This document shows positions 1 through 9,790 of a stretch of 64,000 nucleotides of DNA, piece by piece (the first letter of the stretch is position 1; each line of letters begins with the position of its first letter). The notes beneath the pieces are model-generated. The model worked only from the letters and a program-made list of their open reading frames with translations, made no database searches and was not told the DNA's origin. The stretch covers positions 62,001 through 126,000 of the forward strand of contig NZ_JHXM01000012.1 of assembly GCF_000621725.1 (NCBI RefSeq), given 5' to 3'. Source of the DNA: Xylanibacter brevis ATCC 19188. GTDB lineage: Bacteria > Bacteroidota > Bacteroidia > Bacteroidales > Bacteroidaceae. Both the position numbers and the translations under genes were made by a program.

Positions 1-3000
1 TATAAGGACGACAAGAACCCCATCAGCATGACGCGCTGCAACGGCCATCTCTGGCTGGGCTTCAACAATACGCTGAAGCAGCTCAGTCTGCACCACGAGA
101 ACGCAGGACAGCAATGGCAACTGTCACAGGTGGGCGGCATTCGCCATCTGACCTCTGATGCCAGCGGCCACATCCTGACGGCCTGCGAGAACGGCTTGTT
201 CCGATTCTATCCCGAAAGCGGACACCTAGAACCTATCAATGCCAACAACACCCCCGGCTATCTGCTGAACAGCGACAACATCAACCACCTGGTGTGGGAT
301 GCCGACAGTTCGCTGATGGTACTGACCGAGACCGAAGGTATCAACATCCTGCCCACACAGAACCACGGCATCAGGATGCTGGAACTCCCACTCGCCACAC
401 AGCAGCACAGACAGATCAACATCAACGCGCTGTGTATGGGTGAGGGCAACGAAGTGTGGATAGCCTCCGACCACGAGCTGTTCCGATTGAACACCAGCAC
501 ACGCGTGGTCAGCACCTACAGCCACGCACAGCTGCCTCAGGAGATCAGCAGCATCATGCTCGACGGCAAGAACCTCTGGATAGGTACGCGCCATCAGGGC
601 ATCCGCGTCATTGACACACAGAGCGGTGCTGTTCGCAATTTTACCTTCTCGAGTTCTGTACCCTACACCATTCCCAGCAACGAGATTAACAAGATATTCC
701 GGGCAAAGAATGGTGATATCTACATTCTATCAAGCTGGGGACTTTCACACTATAATCGCCAGAACGACCACTTCCGCAGCTATGCCAGCATCAGCGCTAT
801 GACCCCCTTTGTTGCCATAGCCGAGACAGACAAAGGCTGGCTGTGGGCTTCGTCGGCCAACAAAGGCCTGTATAGAAAAGATCCCAAGAATGAGTGGTTT
901 GACTTCTTCCAGTCAAACGCCATCGGTTTCCAGGCTGCCAACGTGATTCACTGCGACTCGCAGGGCGTGCTATGGCTGGCCACCAATGGCGGCGGCTTGT
1001 ACAGAATGTTGCCCGATGCCAAGGACTTTGAACGCTACGACGTGGATGGTTCTGCCATTCACGGACTGGCCATCACCTTTATCGAGGAAGACAAACTGGG
1101 CAACCTGTGGATGGGTTCTACGGCAGGTATTGTGCGCATCACGCCTTCGCGCGACCTCCGCGACATCCAGCTCTATGCCACCATCCAGAACCAGGAGGCC
1201 AACGTGTCGTGCAACCCCAATTGTGGCTACATGCTCTTTGGCACCACCAACGGCCTGTTCAGTTTCGTGCCCCAACAGTTGAAGCCCGTGCTCGACCTGG
1301 AGCACGTCTATATCCAGAGCATCAACTTCCCCTATATCGACAACGACCAGGAAGAACTGCGCAGACTGGGACTCGACGTGCTGCTCTACACCAAGGAAAG
1401 CATCACGCTCCCCTACTCTGACAACAGCTTTACGCTGCACTTCGCCTCGTCACGCTTCTGCGGTATGCCTCCTGCCAAATACGAGTATATGCTGGAGGGT
1501 TTCGACAAGACCTGGGTGCGAGGCACCTCCAACTCGGAGGCCACCTATGCCAACCTGCCTCCAGGCGACTATGAGTTCCTGTTGAGACGCATGGGCGACA
1601 ACAACGATCAGGAGATCGCCCGACTGAAGATTACCATCCTGCCACCATGGTATCGCACCACGCTGGCCTACATCTTCTATCTGCTGCTGATTGCCGGTTT
1701 CATCTATCACACCTTCATGCGCACGCAGCGCAGATTGAAGCGCCGCTATGCCCGACAGATGGAATCATTCAGAACCGAGCAGGAGAAGCAGACCTTCCAG
1801 TCGAAGATTCGCTTCTTCGTGGACCTGGTGCATGAGATTCGCACCCCGCTGACGCTGATCAGTCTGCCACTGGAGAAGATGCAAGAGAAGATAGACGGCG
1901 GCGAAGCCCTGGGCGGCAGCGAACTGAAAGAGCACCTCTCGTCGATACGTCGCAACATGAACTACCTGCTGGGCATCACCAACCAGCTGCTCGATTTCCA
2001 GAAGGCCGAGAATGGCGGCATCTCACTGATGCAGCAGAACGTGGATATCAAGAAGATGCTGACCGACATCTACAAGCAATTCTTCGATGCCGTGAAGGTG
2101 CAAGGCAAGCAGATACAGTTGCAACTGCCCGAAGAGGGCGTCACCACCGTGATAGATCTGGACAAGATGAAGAAGGTGATGATGAACATCGTGGGCAACG
2201 CCTTAAAATATACGAATCGGGAAATCATCCTGAAACTGGAGGTCAGCAACGATGAGAAGATCAAGATATCGGTGATAGACGATGGCTCGGGTGTTCCCAC
2301 CGAGGAGCGCGACAAGATCTTCGACCGTTACTACCAGATAGGCAACGACAACATTGCCAGTTCGCTGGGCACCGGCCTGGGCCTGGCCTATGCCAAGATG
2401 CTGGCCGAGGCGCACCATGGCGACCTGCAGTATGAGGATGCCCCTGGCGGCGGTTCGTGCTTCATCATCACGCTGCCACTGGTGAGCAGCGATGAGCCAT
2501 CTGTTGACACGGAAGACATCGCTCCCGTTGCCGAGGAGGCGAAAGAAGCGGCTGCCGCTCCCACAGCCAAGAAACACACCATCCTGCTGGTGGAAGACAA
2601 CGAGGAACTGCTGAAGGCTACGGCCGACTCGCTGCGCCAGTGGTACAAGGTGGTGAAGGCCCACGACGGCGTAGAAGCCCTCGACATCCTGAACTATAGC
2701 GAGATAGATATCATCGTCAGCGACCTGATGATGCCACGCATGGACGGTATCGAACTGTGTCAGAACGTCAAGACCAACATCAACACCAGCCACCTGCCCC
2801 TCATCCTGCTGACGGCCAAGACCACCGTAGAGTCGAAGGTGGAAGGCATGGAGAGCGGTGCCGACATCTACATGGAGAAGCCTTTCGCCATCAAGCAGCT
2901 GCATCTGCAGATAGAAAATCTGCTGCGCCTGCGCCAGCAGTTCTACGAACGCATGAAGAGCATCGAAGGCTTCAACTCGTCATCCCTGCAAGACGACAGT

Positions 3001-3330
3001 CCGCTGGGCCTCAACCAGCAAGACATCCAGTTTGTGGAACGTCTGCAGAAGTCTGTTGCCGACAACATGCGCGACGAGGAATTCTCTATCGACACGCTGG
3101 CCGAACAACTGAACATGAGCCGAAGCAGCTTCTATCGTAAGATAAAAGCGCTGACTGGCATGACGCCGACAGACTATCTGAAGACATCGCGTATGAACCA
3201 GGCTGCCCTACTCCTGCGCGAAGGATGTCGCAGCAGTGAAGTGGCAGAACGCGTCGGTTTCTCGTCCACAAGCTACTTTGCAAAATGCTTTAAAGCGCAG
3301 TTTGGCATATTGCCCAAGGAGTTTTCATAG
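1..3330 (+). CDS. Hybrid two-component system sensor/regulator (5' truncated by window edge)
   Basis: The frame is already open at base 1, so the true start lies upstream. The order is typical of Bacteroides HTCS proteins: periplasmic beta-propeller repeats (to about base 1250), a Y_Y_Y domain (about 1430-1640), one membrane segment (about 1650-1720), a histidine kinase with an H-box VHEIRTPLTLI (His codon 1831-1833), an ATPase domain with GTGLGLAYAK, a receiver domain with phospho-Asp in SDLMMP (codon 2722-2724), and a C-terminal AraC-type HTH ending near base 3327. Such proteins bind an oligosaccharide in the periplasm and activate a neighbouring PUL. Placed 164 bp before the first PUL gene on the same strand, this one is the likely regulator of the locus. 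The ligand cannot be read from sequence. Confidence 0.95.
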   Translation, partial: YKDDKNPISMTRCNGHLWLGFNNTLKQLSLHHENAGQQWQLSQVGGIRHLTSDASGHILTACENGLFRFYPESGHLEPINANNTPGYLLNSDNINHLVWDADSSLMVLTETEGINILPTQNHGIRMLELPLATQQHRQININALCMGEGNEVWIASDHELFRLNTSTRVVSTYSHAQLPQEISSIMLDGKNLWIGTRHQGIRVIDTQSGAVRNFTFSSSVPYTIPSNEINKIFRAKNGDIYILSSWGLSHYNRQNDHFRSYASISAMTPFVAIAETDKGWLWASSANKGLYRKDPKNEWFDFFQSNAIGFQAANVIHCDSQGVLWLATNGGGLYRMLPDAKDFERYDVDGSAIHGLAITFIEEDKLGNLWMGSTAGIVRITPSRDLRDIQLYATIQNQEANVSCNPNCGYMLFGTTNGLFSFVPQQLKPVLDLEHVYIQSINFPYIDNDQEELRRLGLDVLLYTKESITLPYSDNSFTLHFASSRFCGMPPAKYEYMLEGFDKTWVRGTSNSEATYANLPPGDYEFLLRRMGDNNDQEIARLKITILPPWYRTTLAYIFYLLLIAGFIYHTFMRTQRRLKRRYARQMESFRTEQEKQTFQSKIRFFVDLVHEIRTPLTLISLPLEKMQEKIDGGEALGGSELKEHLSSIRRNMNYLLGITNQLLDFQKAENGGISLMQQNVDIKKMLTDIYKQFFDAVKVQGKQIQLQLPEEGVTTVIDLDKMKKVMMNIVGNALKYTNREIILKLEVSNDEKIKISVIDDGSGVPTEERDKIFDRYYQIGNDNIASSLGTGLGLAYAKMLAEAHHGDLQYEDAPGGGSCFIITLPLVSSDEPSVDTEDIAPVAEEAKEAAAAPTAKKHTILLVEDNEELLKATADSLRQWYKVVKAHDGVEALDILNYSEIDIIVSDLMMPRMDGIELCQNVKTNINTSHLPLILLTAKTTVESKVEGMESGADIYMEKPFAIKQLHLQIENLLRLRQQFYERMKSIEGFNSSSLQDDSPLGLNQQDIQFVERLQKSVADNMRDEEFSIDTLAEQLNMSRSSFYRKIKALTGMTPTDYLKTSRMNQAALLLREGCRSSEVAERVGFSSTSYFAKCFKAQFGILPKEFS

Positions 3331-3370
3331 GCAAAAAAGGACACTGAATAGTTTTTTTTATTCTATGAAT

Positions 3371-3410
3371 AGCATTTTTCGTTCTAAGAACGGGAAATGC
3401 TATATTTTTG
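3371..3410 (+). promoter_or_regulatory. Promoter with 15-bp imperfect inverted repeat upstream of the 1605-residue protein gene
   Basis: A -7 type element TATTTTTG (3403-3410) directly follows an inverted repeat with arms 3371-3385 and 3387-3401, in which 13 of 15 positions pair around one central base. No TTTG lies at the expected -33 spacing, as expected of an activated promoter. The dyad is a candidate site for the neighbouring HTCS regulator. That role is inference. Confidence 0.5.
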
Positions 3411-3494
3411 CGCTTAAATTGAACCGAACCTAACAAAAAAACATAATTTTTATTATTGTTTTTCATTCATTATTATTAACCAAACTAAAAACTT

Positions 3495-6400
3495 ATGAAA
3501 CGAAAACTGACTTTCGTATTGGGGCTTTTGATAGCCTCACTGACAGGAAGCGTGTTTGCCCAATCGTTTGATGAACAGAAGACCTACTCCATCTGCAATC
3601 GAAACGATGCAAACATCTTCATGCAAGACAATGGCACTGGCAAAGTGGCCTTGGGTAGTTTCAACGACAACTCCTACTGGAAACTGATTGCCACTGGCAA
3701 CGAGAACTGCTATTACGTTCAAAATGCTGTCACACAGAAGTACATGCAGAGCACGGCAGGCATTGAGGTAGAAGTCAACACTGGCGACACACCTGTAGAG
3801 ATCAGCATCATTCTGTGTACTGATGAAGGTGAAGGGATGTACGGAATGGCTTCAACAGACCAGGCCACCTACGACTTCAAAAGCGGCACGATTGGTGCGA
3901 ATTGGAAAGAAGGCGGCGTGGTACAGGGCTTTGCTGCCGTCAGCGGCACAAACCACCGTTCGTTCTGGAAAATCGTGGAGGCGGCAATGCCTGAGCCATC
4001 AACTGACCCAGACAACCTAAAATCGCTGACAGGTAATGACATCACCACCGGTTCCGATGTTTATCTTTTTAACATCGACAAGAATGTGTGGTTACAGAAC
4101 AACGATAGGCTTACCTCTAATTGGACAACCCGTGCTGAGGTAGGTTCTCGAGGTCTTGATTTCAACCTAACTACCTCTAACGGTGCATGGATTATCAATC
4201 CTAAGTTCGGTTCTAATCACAGCGTGAATGCTGCCGATGACCTATATTACCTGGACACAACTCGTCCTGTATCATTTTGGTCCTTTACACCTACTACTAT
4301 TGATGGTTATAAGAATGTCTATACTATCAATAGCGGTGATACAAAGTTGAGTGTTAACGATGATAAGAATCTTGTCGCCAATGGTAATGCACAAAATTGG
4401 CAACTATTTACCCGCGCTGAACGTCTGGCACAGTTAGAAACTGCTACTGAGCCCGTTGATGTTTCATGGCTAATTCAAAGTCCAGACTTCGCAAATGCCG
4501 ACGAGCGTTTCAGTGCATGGGAAATCACCTTACCAATGGAAGGTGCCACAGCAAACCGCGTAGGCGATGCCTCTCCAAGCTACAACTGCAACCGTATGCT
4601 TGTAGTATCAAAAGCGCGCGGTGCTAGAGTTCTTCAGACCATTACTGGCATTCCCAATGGTTACTATGCACTTCAAGCACAAGGAGTTTACAGTCCCAGT
4701 GCTTTTGACATGGGTCCCACCAACCGTCGTCTATGGGAAACTGGCGAGCTGCCTATTGGTGCTCACTTATACATGAATGGTAAAACCATTGATCTTCCTT
4801 GTATTTATTCAGAATCGAAAACGGCTAACGAAAGCGGTTTCCAGAAATCCATTGACGGTAGAGATGGTGAGCCTACGAAATTCTTCCCTGGTGGCAACAA
4901 CCAGGTGTCAAGAGATTTCTTTGACGGCTATTTCAAGACAGGTACCATTATGTTCAACGTGACCGACGGCCAGTTGACTATTGGTGTAACAGTAGACGAT
5001 ACAGAGTTAGACGGACAGGGGCGAGAATGGTTTGCTGTAGATAACTTCAAACTGGTTTACTGCGGTAAACTATCAGCAGCACTAAAATCTGCAATCAACA
5101 ATGCAGAAGCATTCGACGCAACAACCACAACTACAGTTTTAGCAACAGAACTGTCTAAGGCGCTGAATGATGCTAAGGCAAAGCAAGACTCTGAGGACGT
5201 TGATGAAATCACAAATGCCACTAACACACTGAACGCAGCCCTGGATGCAGCAAAGGCTTTGAACATTGCTGTTCTGAAGGCCACCGTTACCCTAGCCGAG
5301 ACCGAAGGTATTACAATACCTACAAGCGTTGAAGATTACATCGCTAATGGTACTTCCAATGACGACAGTCATCTTCGTTTGATACGCAACCTGCGCAAAC
5401 TCAATGCTATCGAGAAGGTTGATATTTCCATGATTGAATGCTCTGAACCTGCCAACGAGGAAGCCGACTACTATTTATACAATGTTGGCGCAGGTATTTT
5501 CTTCAGCACTACAGCCGACTGGGGCACCCACATTGCACTTGACAATCCCGGCATGCTTATCCACTTCCGTCCTGATGGCGAATGGAGCGGTGCTGCAGGT
5601 CGCCCCGTATTCCACCTGAGTGGCAATGGTTGGAACGGCATGAACTGGAGCGAGGAATATTGGGACAAGAACGGAGAGAACAAACTGGCTTTTGTTCCTG
5701 TTGAAGGCAAAGAGAAGGTATATAACCTGTGTGAGTGGGACAACTATAACTGGCACTTCGTTTATGACCCCGCCGATGACGTTTGTGACGGCAACACACA
5801 CTATTGGAACTCAGTACAGAAGCGTGATTGGAACCGCGATGACTACAAGGACAATCCTTATGCACAGTGGATGCTAGTATCACCTGATGCCTACAAGACC
5901 GCTATGATGAAGGCAAGTGCACAAAAGCCTTTGGACGTAACATTCCTAATCAACAACCCCAACTTCTCAAAGGCAAACGTAGATGGTGGTTGGACTCGCG
6001 GCTGGGAAGGCGTCGGAGGTCAAATGCGCGGTGCTGACCGCGAACCTTGGATGGTTATTGAGTGGTTTGAGAGCAGCGCAGACATGAGTCAGACCATTAC
6101 AGGTCTTGCTCCTGGTAAATATATTGCTTCTTGTTATGGTTTCTATCGCGATGGTGATGCTAATAATGAAGCTGCAAAGGTTAAAGCTGGTGAGGAACTT
6201 GTAAAGAACGCATTCTTCTTCGCAAACGATCAGGAGATTGCACTGCCCAATGTAACTAGTGAGGCTGGAAAAATGCCTGGCGTTGGTGAGAAACGCGAGG
6301 GTGTCAATGGTGAGTTCGCATGCTGGCCTTGGCAGGCTAACGAATACTTCCAAACTGGTTTGTACAAGGTTTCCCTCCCCGTCGAAGTAGGCCAAGAGGG

Positions 6401-8312
6401 CACTTTGAGAATCGGCATAAAGAGCGAGTACAACAACGTAAATGGTAGCTGGGTTGTCGCTGGCAACTTCCGTCTTACTAGTCTGGGCAGCAGCATCGAC
6501 CTGGGAGTTCTCCTGACAAGTCTGGGTAACGCAATCGCTGATGCTGAAGCATTCGACACAACAACCACAACGACAGCTCTGGCAACAGCACTAACTCAGG
6601 CTCTGAATGATGCTAAAACAAAGCTGATTTCACAGGATGCCGAAGAAATTGTAGCTGCTACTAATACTCTGAACGCAGCCCTGAATGTAGCCAAACTTGT
6701 GAACATTGAAGTTCTGAAGGCTACTGCTGATCTGGCTAAGACCGAAGTGGATGCTGACGCACTTGCTTCAGTTACTAAGTTCCTGAACGATGCCACCACA
6801 GCTGCTGAGACAGCTATTGCCGAGGCTACTACTGCTGGTGCTATTGAGCAGGCTCTCTACGACCTGAGCGCTGCTCGTAAGATCAACGCCCTGAGCACCA
6901 CTGGTACTTACAAGGGCAGTGAGCCTAAGGCTGGCAAGGTTTACTTGTTCAACGTTGGTACCGGCATGTTCCTGGGCACTGGCTCCGACTGGAACACCCA
7001 TGCTGCTGTTGACCAGGTAGGTATCGAGATTGAACTCGTTGACCTTGATAAACCTGAGACCAACAACTTCAAGTTCAAGACAGATCGCGGTGGCGGCTGG
7101 ATGAATTACAAAGGCTATGTTGATACCCCCGCTCAGGACATCTGGCACTTCCTGCCTGTAGATGGCCAGGAGGGCGTTTACAATATCAGCTCTAACGGTC
7201 AGGACGGCTTCCTGTTGGGCTACAACCCCAACAAGGGTACTGATGGCAAGAAGTACTGGAGCAACATCGGCATCGATCAGACAGGTCTGGACAACCCAAT
7301 GAACCAGTGGATCATTGTTACTCCTGCCGAGCGTACTGCCATGATCGAGGATGCCTCTGAGGAGAATCCCGTTGACGTGTCTTACCTGATTAAGAATGCC
7401 AGCCTGAACCGTCAGGACGGCTACGACATGTGGAACAAGCAGTGCACAGGCGGTAATGGCGGTGCTCGCGTTTCTACCACAACCGATGGTAATGGCGACC
7501 GTGCTGCCGACTACGCCTACGAGTTCTTCGAGCCAGAGAACTTCTCGTTCACACAGAGCCTCGAAGGTTTGAAGGCAGGTAAGTACGTGGTTGCTGTTCA
7601 GGGCTTCTTCCGCAATGGTAACGGCGATGCTCAGCGCGAGGCCTTCAATGCTGGTGAGGAAGCTGTTCAGCTGGCTTACCTGATGGCTAACGACGAGAAG
7701 GAGTTCCTGCCTAATATCACTGATGAGCTTGACCTCGTTCCTGCCTTGACCGATGTAATCAAGAGCGACAAGGGTGCATTCCCCAACATGCCAAACGCTG
7801 CTATCGAGTACTTCCAACATGGTGCTTACTGGACCACTGTTGAGGTAGAGGTTGAAGAAGATGGCAAGCTCACACTCGGTGTGAAGAAGGACGAGCGTCA
7901 GGAGATGGGCGACTGGACCGTTATCGATAACTTCCGCCTGATCTACATGGGCGAGATTGAGAAGGTTGACTCAGCCCTCTTGGCTGCAAAGGATAGTCTT
8001 GCTGCTCTGATTGCTACCGCTAAGGCTATTGACACTACTGGTAAGACCTCTGAGAGTGTTTCTGCTCTGAACACTGCTATCAGCGATGCCGAGACAGCGC
8101 TGGCTGCAGAGGATGCTACCGTTGAAAGTCTGACCACAGCTAAGACCAACCTGCAGACTGCCATCAACAACCTGGCAGACATCGTTGACGGCATCAACGT
8201 CATCGAGGCTGCTACGAAGGCTGGCAAGGTTTACAACACTCAGGGACAGAAGGTGAACAAGACCCAGAAGGGTGTTTACATCATCAATGGTAAGAAGACC
8301 GTTGTGAAGTAA
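3495..8312 (+). CDS. Large secreted modular protein with three ~470-residue repeats and a C-terminal sorting-like tail
   Basis: The 1605-residue protein has a signal peptide (1-22, ending SVFA/Q). A lectin-like domain (about 24-165) is recognisably the same module as the C-terminal domain of the sulfatase at 9791. Three long repeats follow, starting near residues 188, 659 and 1145. Each has a 'YLFNVGTGMF'-type domain, a beta-sandwich opening with PVDVSWLI-like sequence (about 318, 812, 1291) and ending 'DNFRLIY', then an Ala-rich helical segment like FIVAR repeats (about 525, 1003, 1492). The tail VYNTQGQKV...GVYIINGKK resembles type IX-type tails of Prevotella secreted proteins. I see no catalytic motif. 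The position between the sensor and the sulfatase-maturating enzyme suggests glycan binding at the cell surface. Function is not established. Confidence 0.85.
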   Translation: MKRKLTFVLGLLIASLTGSVFAQSFDEQKTYSICNRNDANIFMQDNGTGKVALGSFNDNSYWKLIATGNENCYYVQNAVTQKYMQSTAGIEVEVNTGDTPVEISIILCTDEGEGMYGMASTDQATYDFKSGTIGANWKEGGVVQGFAAVSGTNHRSFWKIVEAAMPEPSTDPDNLKSLTGNDITTGSDVYLFNIDKNVWLQNNDRLTSNWTTRAEVGSRGLDFNLTTSNGAWIINPKFGSNHSVNAADDLYYLDTTRPVSFWSFTPTTIDGYKNVYTINSGDTKLSVNDDKNLVANGNAQNWQLFTRAERLAQLETATEPVDVSWLIQSPDFANADERFSAWEITLPMEGATANRVGDASPSYNCNRMLVVSKARGARVLQTITGIPNGYYALQAQGVYSPSAFDMGPTNRRLWETGELPIGAHLYMNGKTIDLPCIYSESKTANESGFQKSIDGRDGEPTKFFPGGNNQVSRDFFDGYFKTGTIMFNVTDGQLTIGVTVDDTELDGQGREWFAVDNFKLVYCGKLSAALKSAINNAEAFDATTTTTVLATELSKALNDAKAKQDSEDVDEITNATNTLNAALDAAKALNIAVLKATVTLAETEGITIPTSVEDYIANGTSNDDSHLRLIRNLRKLNAIEKVDISMIECSEPANEEADYYLYNVGAGIFFSTTADWGTHIALDNPGMLIHFRPDGEWSGAAGRPVFHLSGNGWNGMNWSEEYWDKNGENKLAFVPVEGKEKVYNLCEWDNYNWHFVYDPADDVCDGNTHYWNSVQKRDWNRDDYKDNPYAQWMLVSPDAYKTAMMKASAQKPLDVTFLINNPNFSKANVDGGWTRGWEGVGGQMRGADREPWMVIEWFESSADMSQTITGLAPGKYIASCYGFYRDGDANNEAAKVKAGEELVKNAFFFANDQEIALPNVTSEAGKMPGVGEKREGVNGEFACWPWQANEYFQTGLYKVSLPVEVGQEGTLRIGIKSEYNNVNGSWVVAGNFRLTSLGSSIDLGVLLTSLGNAIADAEAFDTTTTTTALATALTQALNDAKTKLISQDAEEIVAATNTLNAALNVAKLVNIEVLKATADLAKTEVDADALASVTKFLNDATTAAETAIAEATTAGAIEQALYDLSAARKINALSTTGTYKGSEPKAGKVYLFNVGTGMFLGTGSDWNTHAAVDQVGIEIELVDLDKPETNNFKFKTDRGGGWMNYKGYVDTPAQDIWHFLPVDGQEGVYNISSNGQDGFLLGYNPNKGTDGKKYWSNIGIDQTGLDNPMNQWIIVTPAERTAMIEDASEENPVDVSYLIKNASLNRQDGYDMWNKQCTGGNGGARVSTTTDGNGDRAADYAYEFFEPENFSFTQSLEGLKAGKYVVAVQGFFRNGNGDAQREAFNAGEEAVQLAYLMANDEKEFLPNITDELDLVPALTDVIKSDKGAFPNMPNAAIEYFQHGAYWTTVEVEVEEDGKLTLGVKKDERQEMGDWTVIDNFRLIYMGEIEKVDSALLAAKDSLAALIATAKAIDTTGKTSESVSALNTAISDAETALAAEDATVESLTTAKTNLQTAINNLADIVDGINVIEAATKAGKVYNTQGQKVNKTQKGVYIINGKKTVVK

Positions 8313-8333
8313 TTCATCTTTCATCCTAATACT

Positions 8334-8367
8334 AAAGGCCGTGCACCTTTTGTAGTGCACGGCCTTT
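8334..8367 (+). terminator. Hairpin terminator after the repeat-protein gene
   Basis: Perfect 13-bp arms (8334-8346 and 8355-8367; right arm GTGCACGGCCTTT) enclose an 8-nt loop. There is only a short T run, so anSME, 17 nt downstream with no visible promoter, may be reached by read-through. Confidence 0.75.
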
Positions 8368-8383
8368 CATACAAAAACAACAC

Positions 8384-9613
8384 ATGGCTACATTCGCACC
8401 CTTTGCTCGGCCATTATACGTAATGGCGAAACCTGCAGGCAGTCTTTGCAACTTGGCCTGTAAGTATTGTTACTATTTAGAGAAGAGTCAACTCTATGCT
8501 GACATACCGCAGAAAGAGCGTTTCAACATGGACGACCGCACATTGGAGACGTTTATCCGCCAATATATAGAGTCGCAGACACAGCCTCAAGTACTGTTCA
8601 CTTGGCATGGCGGTGAGCCTCTGATGCGCCCCATCAGTTTCTATAAGCGTGTGTTGGAACTCCAGAAAAGGTATGCTCGCGGACGTATCATCGAGAACTG
8701 TCTACAAACCAACGGCACGCTGCTTACCGACGAGTGGTGCGAGTTCTTCCGTGCCAACAACTGGCTCATCGGCATTTCTATTGACGGACCTCAGGATTTA
8801 CATGATGAATATCGCCGGGCACGCGGCGGACAGCCCTCGTTCTACAAGGTGATGCGCGGCATCCGACTGTTGCAGAAGCACGGGGTGGAATGGAATGCGA
8901 TGGGTGTGGTCAACGACTATAATGCTGACTACCCACTCGACGTCTATCACTTTTACAAAGAGAACGGATGCCAATACATCCAATTTGCCCCCATCATCGA
9001 AAGAATTCTGCCTCATGAAGACGGACGACACCTTGCTCATGTGGCCGACAAGGAAGAAGCGCAATTGGCCGACTTCTCTGTCACGCCAGAGCAATATGCC
9101 CACTTCTGTTGTACCATCTTCAACGAGTGGGTGCGCAACGATGTGGGAAAAGTATTCGTTCAGCTCTTTGACTCCACACTGGCCCGCTGGGTTGGCGAGG
9201 CCCCCGGTGTGTGTGCTATGGCAGAGACATGCGGCCACGCTTCCGTGCTCGAAACCAATGGCGACCTCTACTCATGCGACCATTTTGTATTTCCTGAATA
9301 CAAGTTGGGTAACATACGCCATCAGACCATCACTGAGATGATGTATAGTGAACGGCAGATGAAGTTTGGAAGAGCTAAGCGCAGCGGATTGCCACAGCAA
9401 TGTTTGTCATGCAAATGGCTTTTTGCCTGCAATGGCGGTTGTCCGAAAGACCGTTTCTGCAAGACAACCAGTGGAGAGCCAGGCCTCAACTATATGTGCA
9501 AAGCCTTTCAACAGTTCTTTAATCACGTAGAACCATATATGGATTTCATGAAACAAGAACTGCAGAATCAGCGCCCGCCTGCCAACGTCATGGAATGGGC
9601 CAGAAAGCAATGA
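8384..9613 (+). CDS. Anaerobic sulfatase-maturating enzyme (radical SAM, SPASM)
   Basis: At 409 residues it has the usual anSME length. The radical SAM cluster motif is CNLACKYC (Cys22, Cys26, Cys29). A C-terminal SPASM region carries further Cys ligands (GVCAMAETC, YSCDHF, CLSCKWLFACNGGC). The family converts a Cys or Ser in the sulfatase active site to formylglycine without oxygen, using two auxiliary 4Fe-4S clusters. It acts in the cytoplasm before export. The next gene is a Cys-type sulfatase, its obvious substrate. The strong terminator between the two suggests separate control. Confidence 0.95.
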   Translation: MATFAPFARPLYVMAKPAGSLCNLACKYCYYLEKSQLYADIPQKERFNMDDRTLETFIRQYIESQTQPQVLFTWHGGEPLMRPISFYKRVLELQKRYARGRIIENCLQTNGTLLTDEWCEFFRANNWLIGISIDGPQDLHDEYRRARGGQPSFYKVMRGIRLLQKHGVEWNAMGVVNDYNADYPLDVYHFYKENGCQYIQFAPIIERILPHEDGRHLAHVADKEEAQLADFSVTPEQYAHFCCTIFNEWVRNDVGKVFVQLFDSTLARWVGEAPGVCAMAETCGHASVLETNGDLYSCDHFVFPEYKLGNIRHQTITEMMYSERQMKFGRAKRSGLPQQCLSCKWLFACNGGCPKDRFCKTTSGEPGLNYMCKAFQQFFNHVEPYMDFMKQELQNQRPPANVMEWARKQ

Positions 9614-9640
9614 AAAAATAAAAAAATCTAATCATCGCAG

Positions 9641-9683
9641 AAAACTATCCGTTCAAAATCATCTTGAACGGATAGTTTTCTTT
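9641..9683 (+). terminator. Hairpin terminator after the sulfatase-maturating enzyme gene
   Basis: Perfect 16-bp arms (9641-9656 and 9664-9679; left arm AAAACTATCCGTTCAA) with a 7-nt loop, followed by a T-rich stretch. Confidence 0.85.
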
Positions 9684-9715
9684 TATGCCCTTACACCATT
9701 TCTTTTTATTTATTG

Positions 9716-9723
9716 TAACTTTG
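9716..9723 (+). promoter_or_regulatory. -7 promoter element for the sulfatase gene
   Basis: TAACTTTG matches the Bacteroidota TAnnTTTG consensus. It lies after the terminator and 67 bp before the start codon. No good TTTG -33 element is visible, which would suit activator dependence. Confidence 0.55.
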
Positions 9724-9790
9724 TTGGCACCAATAGCAAGTAAGAGACATTAGAAGAAACCTTTCTTAATAATAACTTATCCTAACAATC

